A DNA stretch of 64,000 nt, taken from Paenibacillus terrae (GTDB lineage Bacteria > Bacillota > Bacilli > Paenibacillales > Paenibacillaceae). Of this stretch, positions 34,900 through 45,298 are shown one piece after another (the stretch's first letter is position 1; each line of letters starts with the position of its first letter). The DNA is taken from contig NZ_PNXQ01000014.1 in assembly GCF_005217525.1 (NCBI RefSeq), positions 335,353-399,352 on the forward strand, written 5' to 3'. The position numbers and the translations under genes were made by a program. The notes under the pieces were generated by a model that was given only the letters and a program-made list of their open reading frames with translations, did no database searches and was not told the DNA's origin.

Positions 34900-35373
34900 A
34901 TGGACAACAACAAACATAATAAAGGTACAGCATTAAAACTTGATAATCAGTTATGTTTTGCCATATATGCGTGCTCCAGAGAGATTACGAAGCTATACCA
35001 GCCTTATCTGGAAAAGCTTGGTGTGACATACTCACAGTATTTGGTGCTCATTGTGTTGTGGGAGCGCGAGGAATGTACAGTGAAGGAATTAGGCGAGGCG
35101 CTGTATTTGGACTCAGGCACACTGACCCCGTTATTGAAAAGATTGCAGAATGCCGGACTCATTGACCGGAAGCGTTCGACTCAGGATGAGCGCAAGGTGC
35201 TGATCTCCTTGACTCCAGAAGGGAGTACATTGCGGGAAAAAGCGCTATCTGTACCGGGATGTATTCAAGAAAAAACAAGCATGACCCACGATCATTTCGG
35301 TTCGCTCCTGCATCAGTTCAATGATCTGCTGGATCGGGTTCATGAAGCGAATGTGCAGGTTGAAAAATCATAA
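34900..35373 (+). CDS. ohrR: OhrR, MarR-family organic peroxide sensor
   Basis: 157 residues with a MarR winged helix (CTVKELGEALYLDSGTLTPL, about 59-78) and the wing sequence RKRSTQDERKVLISLT. The sensing Cys is Cys 19 in LDNQLCFAIYACSRE. A further Cys at 121 (VPGCIQ) is placed like the second cysteine of two-Cys OhrR proteins, so intramolecular disulfide sensing is possible. TATAAT at 34857-34862 gives a likely -10. Represses the divergent ohr until oxidised by organic peroxides. Confidence 0.93.
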   Translation: MDNNKHNKGTALKLDNQLCFAIYACSREITKLYQPYLEKLGVTYSQYLVLIVLWEREECTVKELGEALYLDSGTLTPLLKRLQNAGLIDRKRSTQDERKVLISLTPEGSTLREKALSVPGCIQEKTSMTHDHFGSLLHQFNDLLDRVHEANVQVEKS

Positions 35374-35454
35374 TAGGCATTTCCGGTTACTTTATATGAA
35401 ACTTGTTGTTATGTAGCCGCCTGTAACTGGATGTAAGAATGCCCCGATGAACTG

Positions 35455-35508
35455 AAGTACCTCTCATACGGATTTAATAAATCCCGAACATGAAGAGGTG
35501 CTTTTTTT
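35455..35508 (+). terminator. Terminator after ohrR
   Basis: Ten-bp arms (35455-35464, 35494-35503, one G-U) enclosing a CGGATTT/AAATCCCG inner stem and followed by seven T (35502-35508). Confidence 0.88.
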
Positions 35509-35565
35509 GTGTGTATTCTATCTAAATAAAATATCCATTAATATCCAAGCATTCGATTTTGGGAA

Positions 35566-35638
35566 TGATAATGATATCAAAATACTGTAATTCATAACGT
35601 TAAAATATAAGGAAAGCGTTTTAAAAACATGTTACAAT
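35566..35638 (+). promoter_or_regulatory. sucC control region with cre-like and Fur-like sites
   Basis: A -10-like TACAAT (35633-35638) is preceded by GGAAAGCGTTTTAA (35611-35624), fitting the catabolite-responsive element at about 12 of 14 positions and covering the -35 region. Upstream lies TGATAATGATATCA (35566-35579), a Fur-like dyad lacking one base of the second half. Carbon catabolite control of the TCA cycle gene pair is plausible; the iron link is weaker. Confidence 0.45.
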
Positions 35639-35708
35639 GATGTAGGTTTAGTATAGATTTCCTTGTGAACCGCCCTTGTTGCAGTCATGTTGATAGGAGG
35701 ATTCCAGA

Positions 35709-36869
35709 ATGAATATCCATGAATATCAGGGTAAAGAAGTATTGAAGCAGTACGGAGTGGCTGTACCGAACGGTAAGGTTGCCTATACGGTGGAGGAAGC
35801 CGTTGCTGCAGCAGAATCGCTTGGAAGCGCTGTTACGGTGGTAAAGGCGCAAATTCATGCTGGTGGACGTGGTAAAGCCGGCGGTGTGAAGGTGGCCAAA
35901 AGCTTGGATGAAGTGCGCACCTATGCTTCAGAAATTTTGGGTAAGGTGCTGGTGACACATCAGACCGGGCCTGAAGGCAAAGAGGTTAAACGCCTTTTGG
36001 TAGAGGAAGGCTGCGATATTCGTAAAGAGTATTACGTTGGTGTTGTCGTGGATCGTGCGACCGGACGTGTCGTGATCATGGCCTCGGAAGAAGGCGGTAC
36101 GGAAATCGAAGAGGTAGCTGCGGCTACTCCGGAGAAAATTTTTAAAGCGGTTGTTGATCCGGCGATTGGGCTTCAGGTATATCAGGCGCGCAAGCTGGCG
36201 TATGACATTAACATCCCGAATGAGTTGGTAAATAAGGCGGTTAAGTTCATGCAGGCGCTCTATGAAGCTTTTGTGGACAAGGATTGTTCGATTGCAGAGA
36301 TCAATCCGTTAGTCGTCACAGGTGACGGGAATGTGCTGGCGTTGGATGCCAAACTGAATTTTGACTCTAATGCGCTGTTCCGTCATAAGGATATTTTGGA
36401 GCTGCGTGACCTGGACGAAGAGGACGAGAAAGAAATCGAAGCTTCCAAATACGATTTGAGCTACATCGCATTGGACGGAAATATTGGGTGTATGGTCAAC
36501 GGCGCAGGTCTTGCAATGGCGACGATGGACATTATCAAATATTACGGTGGCGATCCGGCCAACTTCCTGGACGTAGGGGGCGGTGCGACGACAGAAAAGG
36601 TAACCGAAGCGTTCAAAATCATTTTGTCCGATCCGAAGGTAAAGGGCATTTTTGTGAACATTTTCGGCGGAATTATGCAGTGTGACATCATTGCGAACGG
36701 TGTGGTTGAGGCTGCCAAGCAATTGGGGCTGACACGTCCGCTTGTTGTCCGTCTCGAAGGTACGAATGTCGAGTTGGGTAAACAGATTTTGGCAGAATCT
36801 GGTTTGAACATCGTGGCGGCTGATTCCATGGCGGACGGTGCCCAGAAAATCGTCGAACTTGTTCAATAG
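35709..36869 (+). CDS. sucC: Succinate-CoA ligase [ADP-forming] beta subunit
   Basis: 386 residues beginning [17 protein letters not shown], the ATP-grasp domain with [18 protein letters not shown] (about 45-62), then [15 protein letters not shown] and the CoA-ligase domain [11 protein letters not shown]. With SucD it interconverts succinyl-CoA and succinate with ATP formation in the TCA cycle. GATAGGAGGATTCC before the ATG. Forms an operon with sucD 49 nt downstream and the same order is seen in Bacillus before dprA. Confidence 0.97.
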   Translation: MNIHEYQGKEVLKQYGVAVPNGKVAYTVEEAVAAAESLGSAVTVVKAQIHAGGRGKAGGVKVAKSLDEVRTYASEILGKVLVTHQTGPEGKEVKRLLVEEGCDIRKEYYVGVVVDRATGRVVIMASEEGGTEIEEVAAATPEKIFKAVVDPAIGLQVYQARKLAYDINIPNELVNKAVKFMQALYEAFVDKDCSIAEINPLVVTGDGNVLALDAKLNFDSNALFRHKDILELRDLDEEDEKEIEASKYDLSYIALDGNIGCMVNGAGLAMATMDIIKYYGGDPANFLDVGGGATTEKVTEAFKIILSDPKVKGIFVNIFGGIMQCDIIANGVVEAAKQLGLTRPLVVRLEGTNVELGKQILAESGLNIVAADSMADGAQKIVELVQ

Positions 36870-36918
36870 CCTGTTTGCATTCCGATATGCCGAATAAACG
36901 ATAGGGGATGTGAAGATC

Positions 36919-37848
36919 GTGAGTATTTTGGTCGATAAGCATACAAAGGTGATTACACAGGGGATTACGGGAAAAACGGCGTTATTCCACGCCAAGGGTG
37001 CGCTTGATTATGGCACACAGATGGTAGGAGGCACCTCACCAGGCAAGGGCGGCACCGAGGTGGAAATTACGTTGGAGAACGGACAGCAGGTCAAGCTACC
37101 TGTGTTTAATACAGTCAGCGAAGCGAAGGCTGCTACAGGCGCGACAGCGAGTGTTATTTATGTACCGCCTGCTTTTGCTGCGGATTCCATTTTGGAGGCT
37201 GTGGATGCAGAGTTAGACCTCGTTATTTGTATAACCGAGGGCATTCCGGTGCTTGATATGATCAAGGTCAAACGATTTATGGAAGGTAAAAAGACCGTTC
37301 TGATCGGCCCTAACTGTCCAGGCGTAATTACACCTGGAGAGTGCAAAATTGGCATCATGCCGGGCTACATTCATCTGCCGGGCCATGTAGGCGTTGTGTC
37401 ACGTAGTGGCACGCTGACCTATGAAGCGGTGCATCAGCTGACCACTCGTGGCATTGGACAATCCTCTGCGGTAGGTATCGGCGGGGACCCGGTTAAAGGA
37501 TCGGAATTTATTGATATTTTGCAACGCTTCAATGAAGATCCTAACACGCATGCTGTCATTCTGATCGGAGAAATCGGCGGTACAGCCGAGGAGGAAGCTG
37601 CCGAGTGGATTCGCGACAATATGAAGAAACCGGTGGTCGGTTTTATCGGCGGTGTGACTGCGCCTCCAGGCAAACGAATGGGGCATGCGGGCGCCATCAT
37701 TTCCGGTGGAAAAGGAACTGCCAAGGAGAAAATCGCTACGCTTGAAGCCTGTGGTATCAAGGTGGCACCGACTCCTTCCGAGATGGGCTCCACGCTGGTC
37801 AGTGTGCTGGAAGCACGTGGTATTTTGAATTTATGTACGACACATTAA
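36919..37848 (+). CDS. sucD: Succinate-CoA ligase [ADP-forming] alpha subunit
   Basis: 309 residues starting [19 protein letters not shown], the CoA-binding Rossmann domain, then GGTSPGKGG and the active-site His in [16 protein letters not shown] (phosphohistidine intermediate). The GTG at 36919 with AGGGGATG upstream is preferred over a GTG at 36910 lying within the ribosome site. A strong terminator follows. Confidence 0.97.
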   Translation: MSILVDKHTKVITQGITGKTALFHAKGALDYGTQMVGGTSPGKGGTEVEITLENGQQVKLPVFNTVSEAKAATGATASVIYVPPAFAADSILEAVDAELDLVICITEGIPVLDMIKVKRFMEGKKTVLIGPNCPGVITPGECKIGIMPGYIHLPGHVGVVSRSGTLTYEAVHQLTTRGIGQSSAVGIGGDPVKGSEFIDILQRFNEDPNTHAVILIGEIGGTAEEEAAEWIRDNMKKPVVGFIGGVTAPPGKRMGHAGAIISGGKGTAKEKIATLEACGIKVAPTPSEMGSTLVSVLEARGILNLCTTH

Positions 37849-37928
37849 ATCGTGTTTCTTCATTAATATACAAGCAGTAAAATAGCATCGAAATTTGCCG
37901 CTTGCTAGTGTATAATGAAAGAAAGGTA

Positions 37929-37978
37929 AGCAACCTTTTTGTCTTCTTAAACAGGGGATGAAAAGGTTGCTTTTTTTT
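37929..37978 (+). terminator. Terminator after sucCD
   Basis: Eleven-bp arms AGCAACCTTTT (37929-37939) and AAAAGGTTGCT (37961-37971), 21-nt loop, then eight T. Confidence 0.9.
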
Positions 37979-38077
37979 GCGTTGAGACAGGCTTATCTGG
38001 GAAACGCTTGCAAAATGCTACGTTGTGCCACAAAATAAGGGAGGGTTCACTCTTCCCGTGAATGGGGGAACCGCAGT

Positions 38078-39196
38078 TTGGAAGAAAGATGGCTTTTGCT
38101 GGGTTTGCATGAATTAGAGGGTATCGGTAGAAAAACAATTCAGCGTATTTGGTTGAGTGGCTATCGACTGCATGAACTGCTGCATTTTAGCGAGCAGGAT
38201 TGGGTTGAAGTAGGATTAAATCCCGCTCAGGCCCGTATGGCAGCACAGCGTTACGATGAAGATTGGGTACATGAAATATGTCACCGTGTTCGATCCAGCG
38301 ATATCGGAGTAATTACTTATGTGGATGAGGATTACCCCCTATTAATGAAGGAAACGGCTGACCCGCCTTGGGTATTGTATACGAAAGGGGACATTTCTCT
38401 TTTGCATACATGCTCTGTAGCTATGGTGGGGACCCGCATTCCTACGGCATATGGACGCAGAGCGGCCGAGATGCTGACAGAAGGATTGTGTGATGCGGGC
38501 ATTACAGTGGTCAGTGGATTGGCGAGAGGGATCGACAGTATTTGCCACGAAGCCGCCCTGCGCCGGGGAGGAAATACGATAGGGGTTCTTGGAACGGCGA
38601 TTGATCAAATTTACCCGCCCCAAAATGCATCTTTATTTGCAGAAATGGCGAGCAAAGGCTTGATTGTATCGGAATATCCACCAGGTACCAGATCGCATCC
38701 GGGAATGTTTCCGCAGCGTAACCGGATCATTGCTGGTCTGACACAGGGAACCGTTGTGGTGGAAGCAGATGTAAGAAGCGGTTCCCTAATTACAGCCGAT
38801 GCTGCGTTGGAGGCGGATCGAGATGTGTTCGCCGTTCCGGGGCCGATTACATCACCGAAGAGTAGAGGTACGTTAAGCCTGATTAAGCAAGGGGCTAAAA
38901 CGGTCACCGAAGCTTCGGATATTGTAGAGGAGTACGTAGCCGATTTGCGTATAAGGGATGTTTCTTCATACAATAGAGAGCAGGGTCTGGATGTGAATGG
39001 GGTCTCCAAAGCACCAGCGAGTGAGACACCGGAGGAAAAGCGTGTCGTGCTTTTGCTGGAGCAAGGAACCATGACACTGGATGAACTGCTTGAAGCAACT
39101 GCATGGGATTTTGGACTTTTACACTCAGTTCTGTTATCGTTAATCATAAAAAAAAGGATCGCCCAGCTTACGGGTACAAAATACAAACTTATTTAA
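38078..39196 (+). CDS. dprA: DNA-processing protein DprA (Smf)
   Basis: 372 residues. A helical N-terminal region (LHELEGIGRKTIQRI) is followed by the Rossmann domain with MVGTRIPTAYGRRAAEML, VSGLARGIDSICHEAAL, GVLGTAIDQIYPPQN, FPQRNRIIAGL and VVEADVRSGSLITADAA; a C-terminal winged-helix-like domain starts near 315. Loads RecA on incoming single-stranded DNA during transformation. TTG start with GGGGGA about 9 nt upstream. Between sucD and topA as in B. subtilis; together with comM it gives two transformation genes within 7 kb. Confidence 0.94.
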   Translation: MEERWLLLGLHELEGIGRKTIQRIWLSGYRLHELLHFSEQDWVEVGLNPAQARMAAQRYDEDWVHEICHRVRSSDIGVITYVDEDYPLLMKETADPPWVLYTKGDISLLHTCSVAMVGTRIPTAYGRRAAEMLTEGLCDAGITVVSGLARGIDSICHEAALRRGGNTIGVLGTAIDQIYPPQNASLFAEMASKGLIVSEYPPGTRSHPGMFPQRNRIIAGLTQGTVVVEADVRSGSLITADAALEADRDVFAVPGPITSPKSRGTLSLIKQGAKTVTEASDIVEEYVADLRIRDVSSYNREQGLDVNGVSKAPASETPEEKRVVLLLEQGTMTLDELLEATAWDFGLLHSVLLSLIIKKRIAQLTGTKYKLI

Positions 39197-39203
39197 TTAG
39201 TTA

Positions 39204-39220
39204 ATTTTGCAAATCCTTAA
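39204..39220. repeat. Possible end remnant of the palindromic repeat
   Basis: ATTTTGCAAATCCTTAA, 8 nt after dprA, matches the right end of repeat copies A and B (TTTTGCAAA-TCC) and is followed by ATGTA, the same pentamer that borders copy B. No matching left half or central stem is seen, so it is a truncated copy or chance. Confidence 0.35.
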
Positions 39221-39254
39221 TGTAGTAATTGTACAAATTCAGTATTAAACAACC

Positions 39255-39375
39255 GGGGATGGGAGTTTTGATATTTATCCGCACAGCGGATTCCTGCTCC
39301 CTCCCTTCTTCCTGAAATGTGTTGACTTTATAGCTCGGAGCGTCTTCGCGCTATAACTCACCACATTTCAGGAAG
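39255..39375. other. Hairpin-rich intergenic DNA between dprA and topA
   Basis: Three nested or adjacent dyads: GGGGATGGGAG/CTCCCTCCC (39255-39265, 39297-39305) around ATCCGC-aca-GCGGAT (39277-39291), then a large stem with 14 perfect outer pairs CTTCCTGAAATGTG (39308-39321)/CACATTTCAGGAAG (39362-39375) continuing through TATAGC/GCTATA. No T run follows, so it is not a standard terminator. Confidence 0.6.
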
Positions 39376-39414
39376 TCTATCCTAGTTGTACGTAATTGAG
39401 AGGAGGAAGAGCCT

Positions 39415-41517
39415 ATGGCGGATTCACTCGTCATCGTGGAATCGCCTTCCAAGGCGAAGACGATCGGCAAATACTTGGGCAGCAAATATATCGTCAAGGC
39501 TTCCATGGGTCATATCAGGGATTTGCCAAAGAGTCAGATCGGCGTAGAGGTCGAAAATGATTTTAATCCCAAATACATTACCATTCGAGGTAAAGGCTCG
39601 ATTTTGAAAGAATTAAAGGATGCCAGAAAAAAAGTGAAAAAAGTATATCTGGCGGCTGACCCGGATCGCGAAGGCGAAGCTATCGCTTGGCATTTGGCGC
39701 ATGCGCTGGATCTGGACGATACAGCAGACTGCCGCGTTGTATTTAATGAGATCACAAAGCAGGCCGTCAAGGATGCATTTAAAACACCGCGCAAAATCAA
39801 TATGGATTTAGTCAATGCCCAGCAAGCACGGCGGATTCTTGATCGGCTTGTCGGCTACAAAATCAGTCCATTACTTTGGAAAAAGGTAAAGAAGGGCTTG
39901 TCCGCAGGGCGCGTGCAGTCGGTTGCCGTGAAAATTATCCTGGACCGTGAAAACGAGATTAATGAGTTTGTACCGGAAGAGTATTGGACAATCACAGCTA
40001 AACTGGCGATTAAGGACAGTACCTTTGAGGCGAAATTCCATCAGCTTCGTGGCGAAAAGAAAGAGCTCTCCAGCGAAGCGGATGTACAAGAAGTGCTGGA
40101 GGCTATCGGCAAGTCGTCTTATAAGGTTCGTGATGTGAAAGAGAAAGAGCGTTTGCGCAATCCTTCTCCACCATTCACGACTAGCTCCTTGCAGCAAGAG
40201 GCGGCTCGGAAACTTAACTTCCGTGCATCCAAAACGATGTCCGTGGCCCAGCAGTTGTATGAGGGTGTGGACTTGGGCAAAGAAGGAACCGTGGGTCTGA
40301 TTACGTATATGCGTACGGATTCCACACGAATAGCCGTTTCGGCCCAAGAGGAAGCGAAGGAATTCATTATTCAGAAATATGGCGAAGCTTTTGTACCTGA
40401 AAGTCCTCGTCAATATTCCAAAAAAGCGGCCAACGCCCAGGATGCGCATGAAGCGATTCGTCCAACCTCCGCGTTGCGTGACCCGGAAACGGTTAAGCCG
40501 TTTATGAGCCGGGATCAGTTCCGTTTGTACAAACTGGTATGGGAGCGTTTTATGGCCAGCCAGATGGCTTCCGCTATTATGGATACCTTGTCTGTTGATA
40601 TTGAAGCGGGTGAGACTATATTCCGGGCAGCCGGCTCGAAGGTTCGTTTTCCAGGCTTCATGAAAGTGTATGTGGAGGGGAATGACGATGGCAAAACCGA
40701 AGAAGATAAGCTGCTGCCGCCGCTTAAACCGGGCGACAAGCTGAAAAAGGAATCGGTTGAGCCGAAGCAGCATTTCACGCAACCGCCTCCCCGTTATACA
40801 GAGGCACGACTGGTGAAAACGCTGGAAGAACTGGGTATCGGACGTCCGAGTACGTATGCACCGACACTGGAAACTATTCAGAAGCGTGGCTATGTCGCCA
40901 TTGAAGAGAAGAAGTTCTTCCCTACAGAGCTGGGAGAACTGGTCATCGAGCAGATGGAGGAATTCTTTCCTGAAATTCTGAACGTGGAATTCACGGCCAA
41001 TATGGAAGGTGATCTTGACCACGTAGAAGAAGGCGAAGGAGACTGGGTCAAGGTCTTGAGTGACTTTTACGAGTCGTTTGAGAAGCGTCTGGAAGTGGCA
41101 GAGGAAGAAATGAAGGAAATTGAGATAAAGGATGAAGAATCCGATGTCATTTGTGACAAATGTGGCAGCCCGATGGTGTATAAGCTTGGCCGCTTTGGTA
41201 AATTTCTGGCCTGCTCGGCATTCCCGGATTGCCGTAATACGAAGCCGATTGTCAAGGATATCGGAATCAATTGCCCTACATGTGGTGAGGGCCATGTTGT
41301 GGAACGGCGGAGTAAAAAAGGACGCATCTTTTATGGATGTGACCGTTATCCGGAATGCGATTTTGTATCCTGGGATAAACCCTCCATTAAGCCTTGCCCA
41401 AGCTGTAGTGGCCTAATGGTCGAAAAACGTACCAAACAGGGAACGAAGCTCAACTGTACTGTCTGCGATCACAGTGAAATGCTGGAAGAGAGCGACGAGG
41501 GTGTAGAGACTTCATAA
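39415..41517 (+). CDS. topA: DNA topoisomerase I
   Basis: 700-residue type IA topoisomerase relaxing negative supercoils. TOPRIM domain at the N-terminus ([26 protein letters not shown] about 83-95), catalytic Tyr 298 in [13 protein letters not shown], and three C-terminal zinc ribbons of the CxxC type (from about residues 575, 616 and 660). ATG with GAGAGGAGGAAG upstream. Follows the hairpin-rich region; same place as in Bacillus. Confidence 0.97.
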   Translation: MADSLVIVESPSKAKTIGKYLGSKYIVKASMGHIRDLPKSQIGVEVENDFNPKYITIRGKGSILKELKDARKKVKKVYLAADPDREGEAIAWHLAHALDLDDTADCRVVFNEITKQAVKDAFKTPRKINMDLVNAQQARRILDRLVGYKISPLLWKKVKKGLSAGRVQSVAVKIILDRENEINEFVPEEYWTITAKLAIKDSTFEAKFHQLRGEKKELSSEADVQEVLEAIGKSSYKVRDVKEKERLRNPSPPFTTSSLQQEAARKLNFRASKTMSVAQQLYEGVDLGKEGTVGLITYMRTDSTRIAVSAQEEAKEFIIQKYGEAFVPESPRQYSKKAANAQDAHEAIRPTSALRDPETVKPFMSRDQFRLYKLVWERFMASQMASAIMDTLSVDIEAGETIFRAAGSKVRFPGFMKVYVEGNDDGKTEEDKLLPPLKPGDKLKKESVEPKQHFTQPPPRYTEARLVKTLEELGIGRPSTYAPTLETIQKRGYVAIEEKKFFPTELGELVIEQMEEFFPEILNVEFTANMEGDLDHVEEGEGDWVKVLSDFYESFEKRLEVAEEEMKEIEIKDEESDVICDKCGSPMVYKLGRFGKFLACSAFPDCRNTKPIVKDIGINCPTCGEGHVVERRSKKGRIFYGCDRYPECDFVSWDKPSIKPCPSCSGLMVEKRTKQGTKLNCTVCDHSEMLEESDEGVETS

Positions 41518-41544
41518 GAACAACAATAGCAGGGGGATTTAAAC

Positions 41545-42885
41545 GTGAGTGAACTACAAAAGGTAACGGTCATCGGAGCAGGTTTGGCGGGCAGCGAAGC
41601 TGCCTGGCAGATTGCAAGCCGTGGTGTGCCTGTTAAGTTATATGAAATGAGACCGGTTGTTAAAACACCAGCACATCATACAGATAAATTTGCCGAGCTG
41701 GTGTGTAGCAATTCTTTACGGGCTAACGGCTTAACTAACGCGGTAGGTGTGCTGAAGGAAGAAATGAGAATATTGAACTCCTTGATTTTGAATGCCGCAG
41801 ATCGTCATGCTGTTCCGGCTGGTGGTGCGCTGGCGGTGGATCGAGATGGATTTTCCGGCCATATTACGGATACTCTTCATCAACATCCGCTTATTGAGGT
41901 TGTCAATGAGGAGCTTCAGGAAATTCCACAGGACGGGATCGTGGTCATTGCTACCGGGCCTTTAACTTCTCCGGCTTTGTCGGAACAGATTAAATCGTTG
42001 ATGGGAGAAGAGTATTTTTACTTTTACGATGCGGCGGCCCCGATTGTGGAGAAGGACTCTATCGACATGAGTAAGGTTTATCTGGCTTCCCGCTATGATA
42101 AGGGAGAAGCAGCCTACTTGAACTGTCCGATGAATGAAGCGGAATTTGACGCTTTTTATGAGGCGCTGATTACGGCTGAGGTGGCACAAGTTAAGGAATT
42201 CGAAAAAGAAATATATTTCGAAGGCTGTATGCCCATTGAAGTGATGATGCAACGCGGTAAGCAGACGGCATTGTTTGGGCCGATGAAACCAGTCGGTCTG
42301 GTGAACCCGCATACAGGAGAGCTGCCATATGCTGTTGTGCAGCTTCGTCAGGATAATGCGGCGGGTACACTGTACAATCTGGTTGGCTTCCAGACTCATT
42401 TGAAATGGGGAGAGCAAAAGCGCGTATTTTCCATGATACCGGGCTTGGAGAATGCAGAGTTTGTGCGTTATGGCGTAATGCATCGCAACACCTTTATTAA
42501 TTCCCCACAGCAGCTTCATCCGACCTACCAGTTCAAAGGCAGAAGTAATCTGTTCTTTGCCGGACAAATGACTGGAGTAGAAGGGTACGTAGAATCTGCG
42601 GCCTCGGGTTTGCTGGCGGGGATGAATGCAGCCCGTGCGGCGCGTGGACAAGAAATGTTTGTATTCCCTGCGGAAACGACACTGGGCAGTATGGCCCGTT
42701 ACATCACAACCGCTGATTTCAAGCATTTTCAGCCGATGAATGCAAATTTCGGTCTGCTGCCAAAGCTGGAGACACGCATCCGCAACAAGAAGGAAAAGAA
42801 CGAAGCGCTTGCTAACCGTGCGCTGGAAAGCTTGCGGGGTTATATCAACGAAGCGGCAGTTATGTCAGAGGAAGTACAGACATAA
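41545..42885 (+). CDS. trmFO: Methylenetetrahydrofolate-tRNA-(uracil-5-)-methyltransferase TrmFO
   Basis: 446-residue FAD- and folate-dependent enzyme making ribothymidine at position 54 of tRNAs in Gram-positives. FAD-binding [20 protein letters not shown] at the N-terminus; [17 protein letters not shown] and [17 protein letters not shown] are family motifs. GTG start with AGGGGGAT upstream. In B. subtilis xerC (codV) follows; here hslV follows directly, 26 nt after the stop. Confidence 0.95.
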   Translation: MSELQKVTVIGAGLAGSEAAWQIASRGVPVKLYEMRPVVKTPAHHTDKFAELVCSNSLRANGLTNAVGVLKEEMRILNSLILNAADRHAVPAGGALAVDRDGFSGHITDTLHQHPLIEVVNEELQEIPQDGIVVIATGPLTSPALSEQIKSLMGEEYFYFYDAAAPIVEKDSIDMSKVYLASRYDKGEAAYLNCPMNEAEFDAFYEALITAEVAQVKEFEKEIYFEGCMPIEVMMQRGKQTALFGPMKPVGLVNPHTGELPYAVVQLRQDNAAGTLYNLVGFQTHLKWGEQKRVFSMIPGLENAEFVRYGVMHRNTFINSPQQLHPTYQFKGRSNLFFAGQMTGVEGYVESAASGLLAGMNAARAARGQEMFVFPAETTLGSMARYITTADFKHFQPMNANFGLLPKLETRIRNKKEKNEALANRALESLRGYINEAAVMSEEVQT

Positions 42886-42911
42886 GGATGAAGGAAAAGG
42901 AGGAGCGCGTT

Positions 42912-43454
42912 ATGGATATGTCCTTTCATGCTACCACCATCTGTGCTGTACGCCACAATGGCAAAGGAGCTATTGCCGGTGATGGTCAGGTAACGTTCGG
43001 TAACAGTGTCGTCATGAAGCAGACGGCGAAAAAAGTACGCAGATTATACCGTGGTCAGGTAGTCGCAGGTTTTGCTGGTTCAGTGGCGGATGCCATCACA
43101 TTGTTTGAAAAGTTTGAAAACAAGCTGGAGGAACATCATGGCAATCTTCAGCGGGCTGCGGTGGAACTGGCTAAGGACTGGCGGCAGGACCGTATCCTGC
43201 GTAAGCTGGAGGCTTTGATGATTGTTATGGATCAATCCGGAATGCTGCTCATTTCCGGGGGCGGTGAAATTATCGAGCCGGACGATGATGTGCTTGCGAT
43301 CGGCTCAGGCGGCAATTTTGCATTGGCGGCGGCGCGCGCATTCAAGCGTCATGGCTCCGGTATGGAGGCAAAGGATATGGCCAGGGAAGCGCTGGAGGTT
43401 GCCTCGGAAATATGCGTTTATACGAACAATCAGATTATCGTGGAAGAACTGTAA
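42912..43454 (+). CDS. hslV: ATP-dependent protease subunit HslV (ClpQ)
   Basis: 180 residues of a proteasome-like threonine/serine hydrolase: [26 protein letters not shown], then [16 protein letters not shown] and [15 protein letters not shown]. The ATG at 42912 has AAAAGGAGGAG 7 nt upstream; a second ATG at 42918 would give MSFHATT. B. subtilis ClpQ works as an N-terminal serine protease through a short extension before the usual Thr, and this sequence has the same extension. Forms a two-ring core capped by HslU. Confidence 0.94.
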   Translation: MDMSFHATTICAVRHNGKGAIAGDGQVTFGNSVVMKQTAKKVRRLYRGQVVAGFAGSVADAITLFEKFENKLEEHHGNLQRAAVELAKDWRQDRILRKLEALMIVMDQSGMLLISGGGEIIEPDDDVLAIGSGGNFALAAARAFKRHGSGMEAKDMAREALEVASEICVYTNNQIIVEEL

Positions 43455-43490
43455 ATCGGCTCTGAGTATTCAAGGGTGGAGGAGTGCAAA

Positions 43491-44891
43491 ATGAATAATC
43501 AATCGTTGACGCCCAGACAAGTTGTATCCGAGCTGGATAAATATATTGTCGGACAGAAGCAGGCTAAAAAATCCGTTGCCGTTGCCTTACGCAACCGCTA
43601 TCGGCGCAGCAAGCTGCCGGATGATATCCGGGATGAAATTGTGCCCAAAAATATTCTGATGATCGGTCCAACGGGCGTGGGTAAAACCGAAATTGCACGC
43701 AGACTGGCCCGGCTCGTGGGAGCTCCTTTTGTTAAGGTAGAGGCGACTAAGTTCACAGAAGTGGGTTATGTTGGCCGGGATGTAGAATCCATGGTGCGTG
43801 ACTTGATGGAAATTTCGATTCGCATCGTTAAAGCGGAGCGGACGGAGAATGTGAAGGACAAAGCCGAGGACATGGCGAATGAACGGATTGTCAGTATTCT
43901 TGTACCTGCGGAGAAATCAAATAAATCCCAACGCAACCCTTTTGAAATGCTGTTTGGCAATAACACCGGGAATTCGGTAGAGGAAGAACCCCCGCAACAG
44001 GACACATCCTTGGCAGAGAAACGGCGTAAGGCTAAATTCGATCTATTGTCCGGCAAGCTTGAGGATGAAGTTATTGAGATTGATGTGGAGGATACCGCAC
44101 CCAATATGCTGGATATGTTTGCTGGGCAGGGAAATGAGCAAATGGGTATGAATATGCAGGAAATGTTCGGAAGCTTTCTGCCAAAGCGGACCAAAAAGCG
44201 CAAGTTGCCGGTGAAGGAAGCCCGCAAGGTGCTCATTCAGGATGAGGCTGCCAAGCTGATCGACATGGATGATGTCATTCAGGAGTCGGTGAAACGTGCT
44301 GAACAATCCGGTATCATTTTTATTGATGAAATCGACAAGATTGCCAGTCAGGGCAAGGGCAGTGGTCCTGATGTATCTAGAGAAGGTGTCCAGCGCGATA
44401 TTTTGCCTATTGTCGAGGGTTCTACCATTATGACTAAATACGGCCCGGTAAGGACAGATTATATTCTTTTTATCGCCGCTGGAGCTTTTCATGTTGCCAA
44501 GCCTTCTGATCTGATCCCTGAGCTGCAGGGACGTTTTCCAATCCGTGTTGAACTGAGCAGCCTCACATTGGATGAATTTGTGTCTATACTGACAGAGCCT
44601 AAGAATGCACTGACCAAGCAATACACGGATTTGCTTCGTACCGAAGAGATTGAAGTGGAATTTTCGGCGGAAGCCATTCGCGAAATTGCCAGCATTGCCG
44701 AGTCAGTAAACCGGAACACGGAAAACATCGGTGCGCGCCGCTTGCATACCATTTTGGAAAAGTTGTTGGAGGATTTGTCCTTCGAGGCTCCAGAGCTTAC
44801 TTTGGACCGCATGCTCATTACCCCGGAATATGTTCGGGAGAAGCTGGGTGATATTGCCCAAAACAGGGACCTTAGTCAGTATATTTTATGA
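43491..44891 (+). CDS. hslU: ATP-dependent protease ATPase subunit HslU (ClpY)
   Basis: 466 residues: N-terminal [25 protein letters not shown], Walker [17 protein letters not shown] (about 59-74), the I domain (about 110-235, variable, with [16 protein letters not shown]), Walker [12 protein letters not shown], and C-terminal [15 protein letters not shown], whose tail activates HslV. ATG at 43491 after GGGTGGAGGAG. Paired with hslV; codY, next in B. subtilis, is missing. Confidence 0.95.
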   Translation: MNNQSLTPRQVVSELDKYIVGQKQAKKSVAVALRNRYRRSKLPDDIRDEIVPKNILMIGPTGVGKTEIARRLARLVGAPFVKVEATKFTEVGYVGRDVESMVRDLMEISIRIVKAERTENVKDKAEDMANERIVSILVPAEKSNKSQRNPFEMLFGNNTGNSVEEEPPQQDTSLAEKRRKAKFDLLSGKLEDEVIEIDVEDTAPNMLDMFAGQGNEQMGMNMQEMFGSFLPKRTKKRKLPVKEARKVLIQDEAAKLIDMDDVIQESVKRAEQSGIIFIDEIDKIASQGKGSGPDVSREGVQRDILPIVEGSTIMTKYGPVRTDYILFIAAGAFHVAKPSDLIPELQGRFPIRVELSSLTLDEFVSILTEPKNALTKQYTDLLRTEEIEVEFSAEAIREIASIAESVNRNTENIGARRLHTILEKLLEDLSFEAPELTLDRMLITPEYVREKLGDIAQNRDLSQYIL

Positions 44892-45298
44892 GTAGAAGCT
44901 TTTAAAATAGGATGCGTTGGCTAGAATAACACTATCTTGCACCGTCATATAGACCTAGATGAACGTTCCTTAGATGATTTTACTGTCTATTCCAAAAGTA
45001 GGACGTATAATCTTTTACAGGTGCAAAGTGCTAAAAAAACATTCATTTCATTGAAAAAAACCTGAAAAATTTAACATTTTATGCATCGAAAGCCCTCTTT
45101 TTTAAAAAAGATAGGGCTTTTTTCTTATTGTAATTAGGTCCCAACTCTACGAAACTTAGAATATATGACAGGAAGCAATTATTTTCTACTTAAGACCTAA
45201 GAGAAATGTATAATTATGAAATTTTATTGTCGAAAAAAAGTGAAAAATCTTGTTTTATTGAATCTTACTTTGGAGTAGACGCTGGAAGGAGGAGCTAA
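44892..45298. other. Gene-free gap between hslU and flgB
   Basis: 407 nt, strongly AT-rich, no coding frame. It holds the hslVU terminator (45089-45124) and the promoter area of the flagellar operon, where TATAAT (45209-45214) is the best -10 but its -35 is poor. Ends with GGAAGGAGGAGC, the flgB ribosome site. codY occupies this position in B. subtilis; no trace of it is seen. Confidence 0.5.
45089..45124 (+). terminator. Terminator after hslVU
   Basis: AAAGCCCT (45089-45096)/AGGGCTTT (45113-45120), continued by CTTTTTT/AAAAAAG, then T to 45123. Bidirectional in form. Confidence 0.8.

Noticed and set aside
39871-41295. 474-codon minus-strand open frame inside topA
   Set aside because: Exact antisense of a fully conserved topoisomerase; composition (Phe/His/Arg-rich) typical of shadow frames.
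41962-42726. 254-codon minus-strand open frame inside trmFO
   Set aside because: Antisense to conserved TrmFO, no ribosome site and no recognisable motif.
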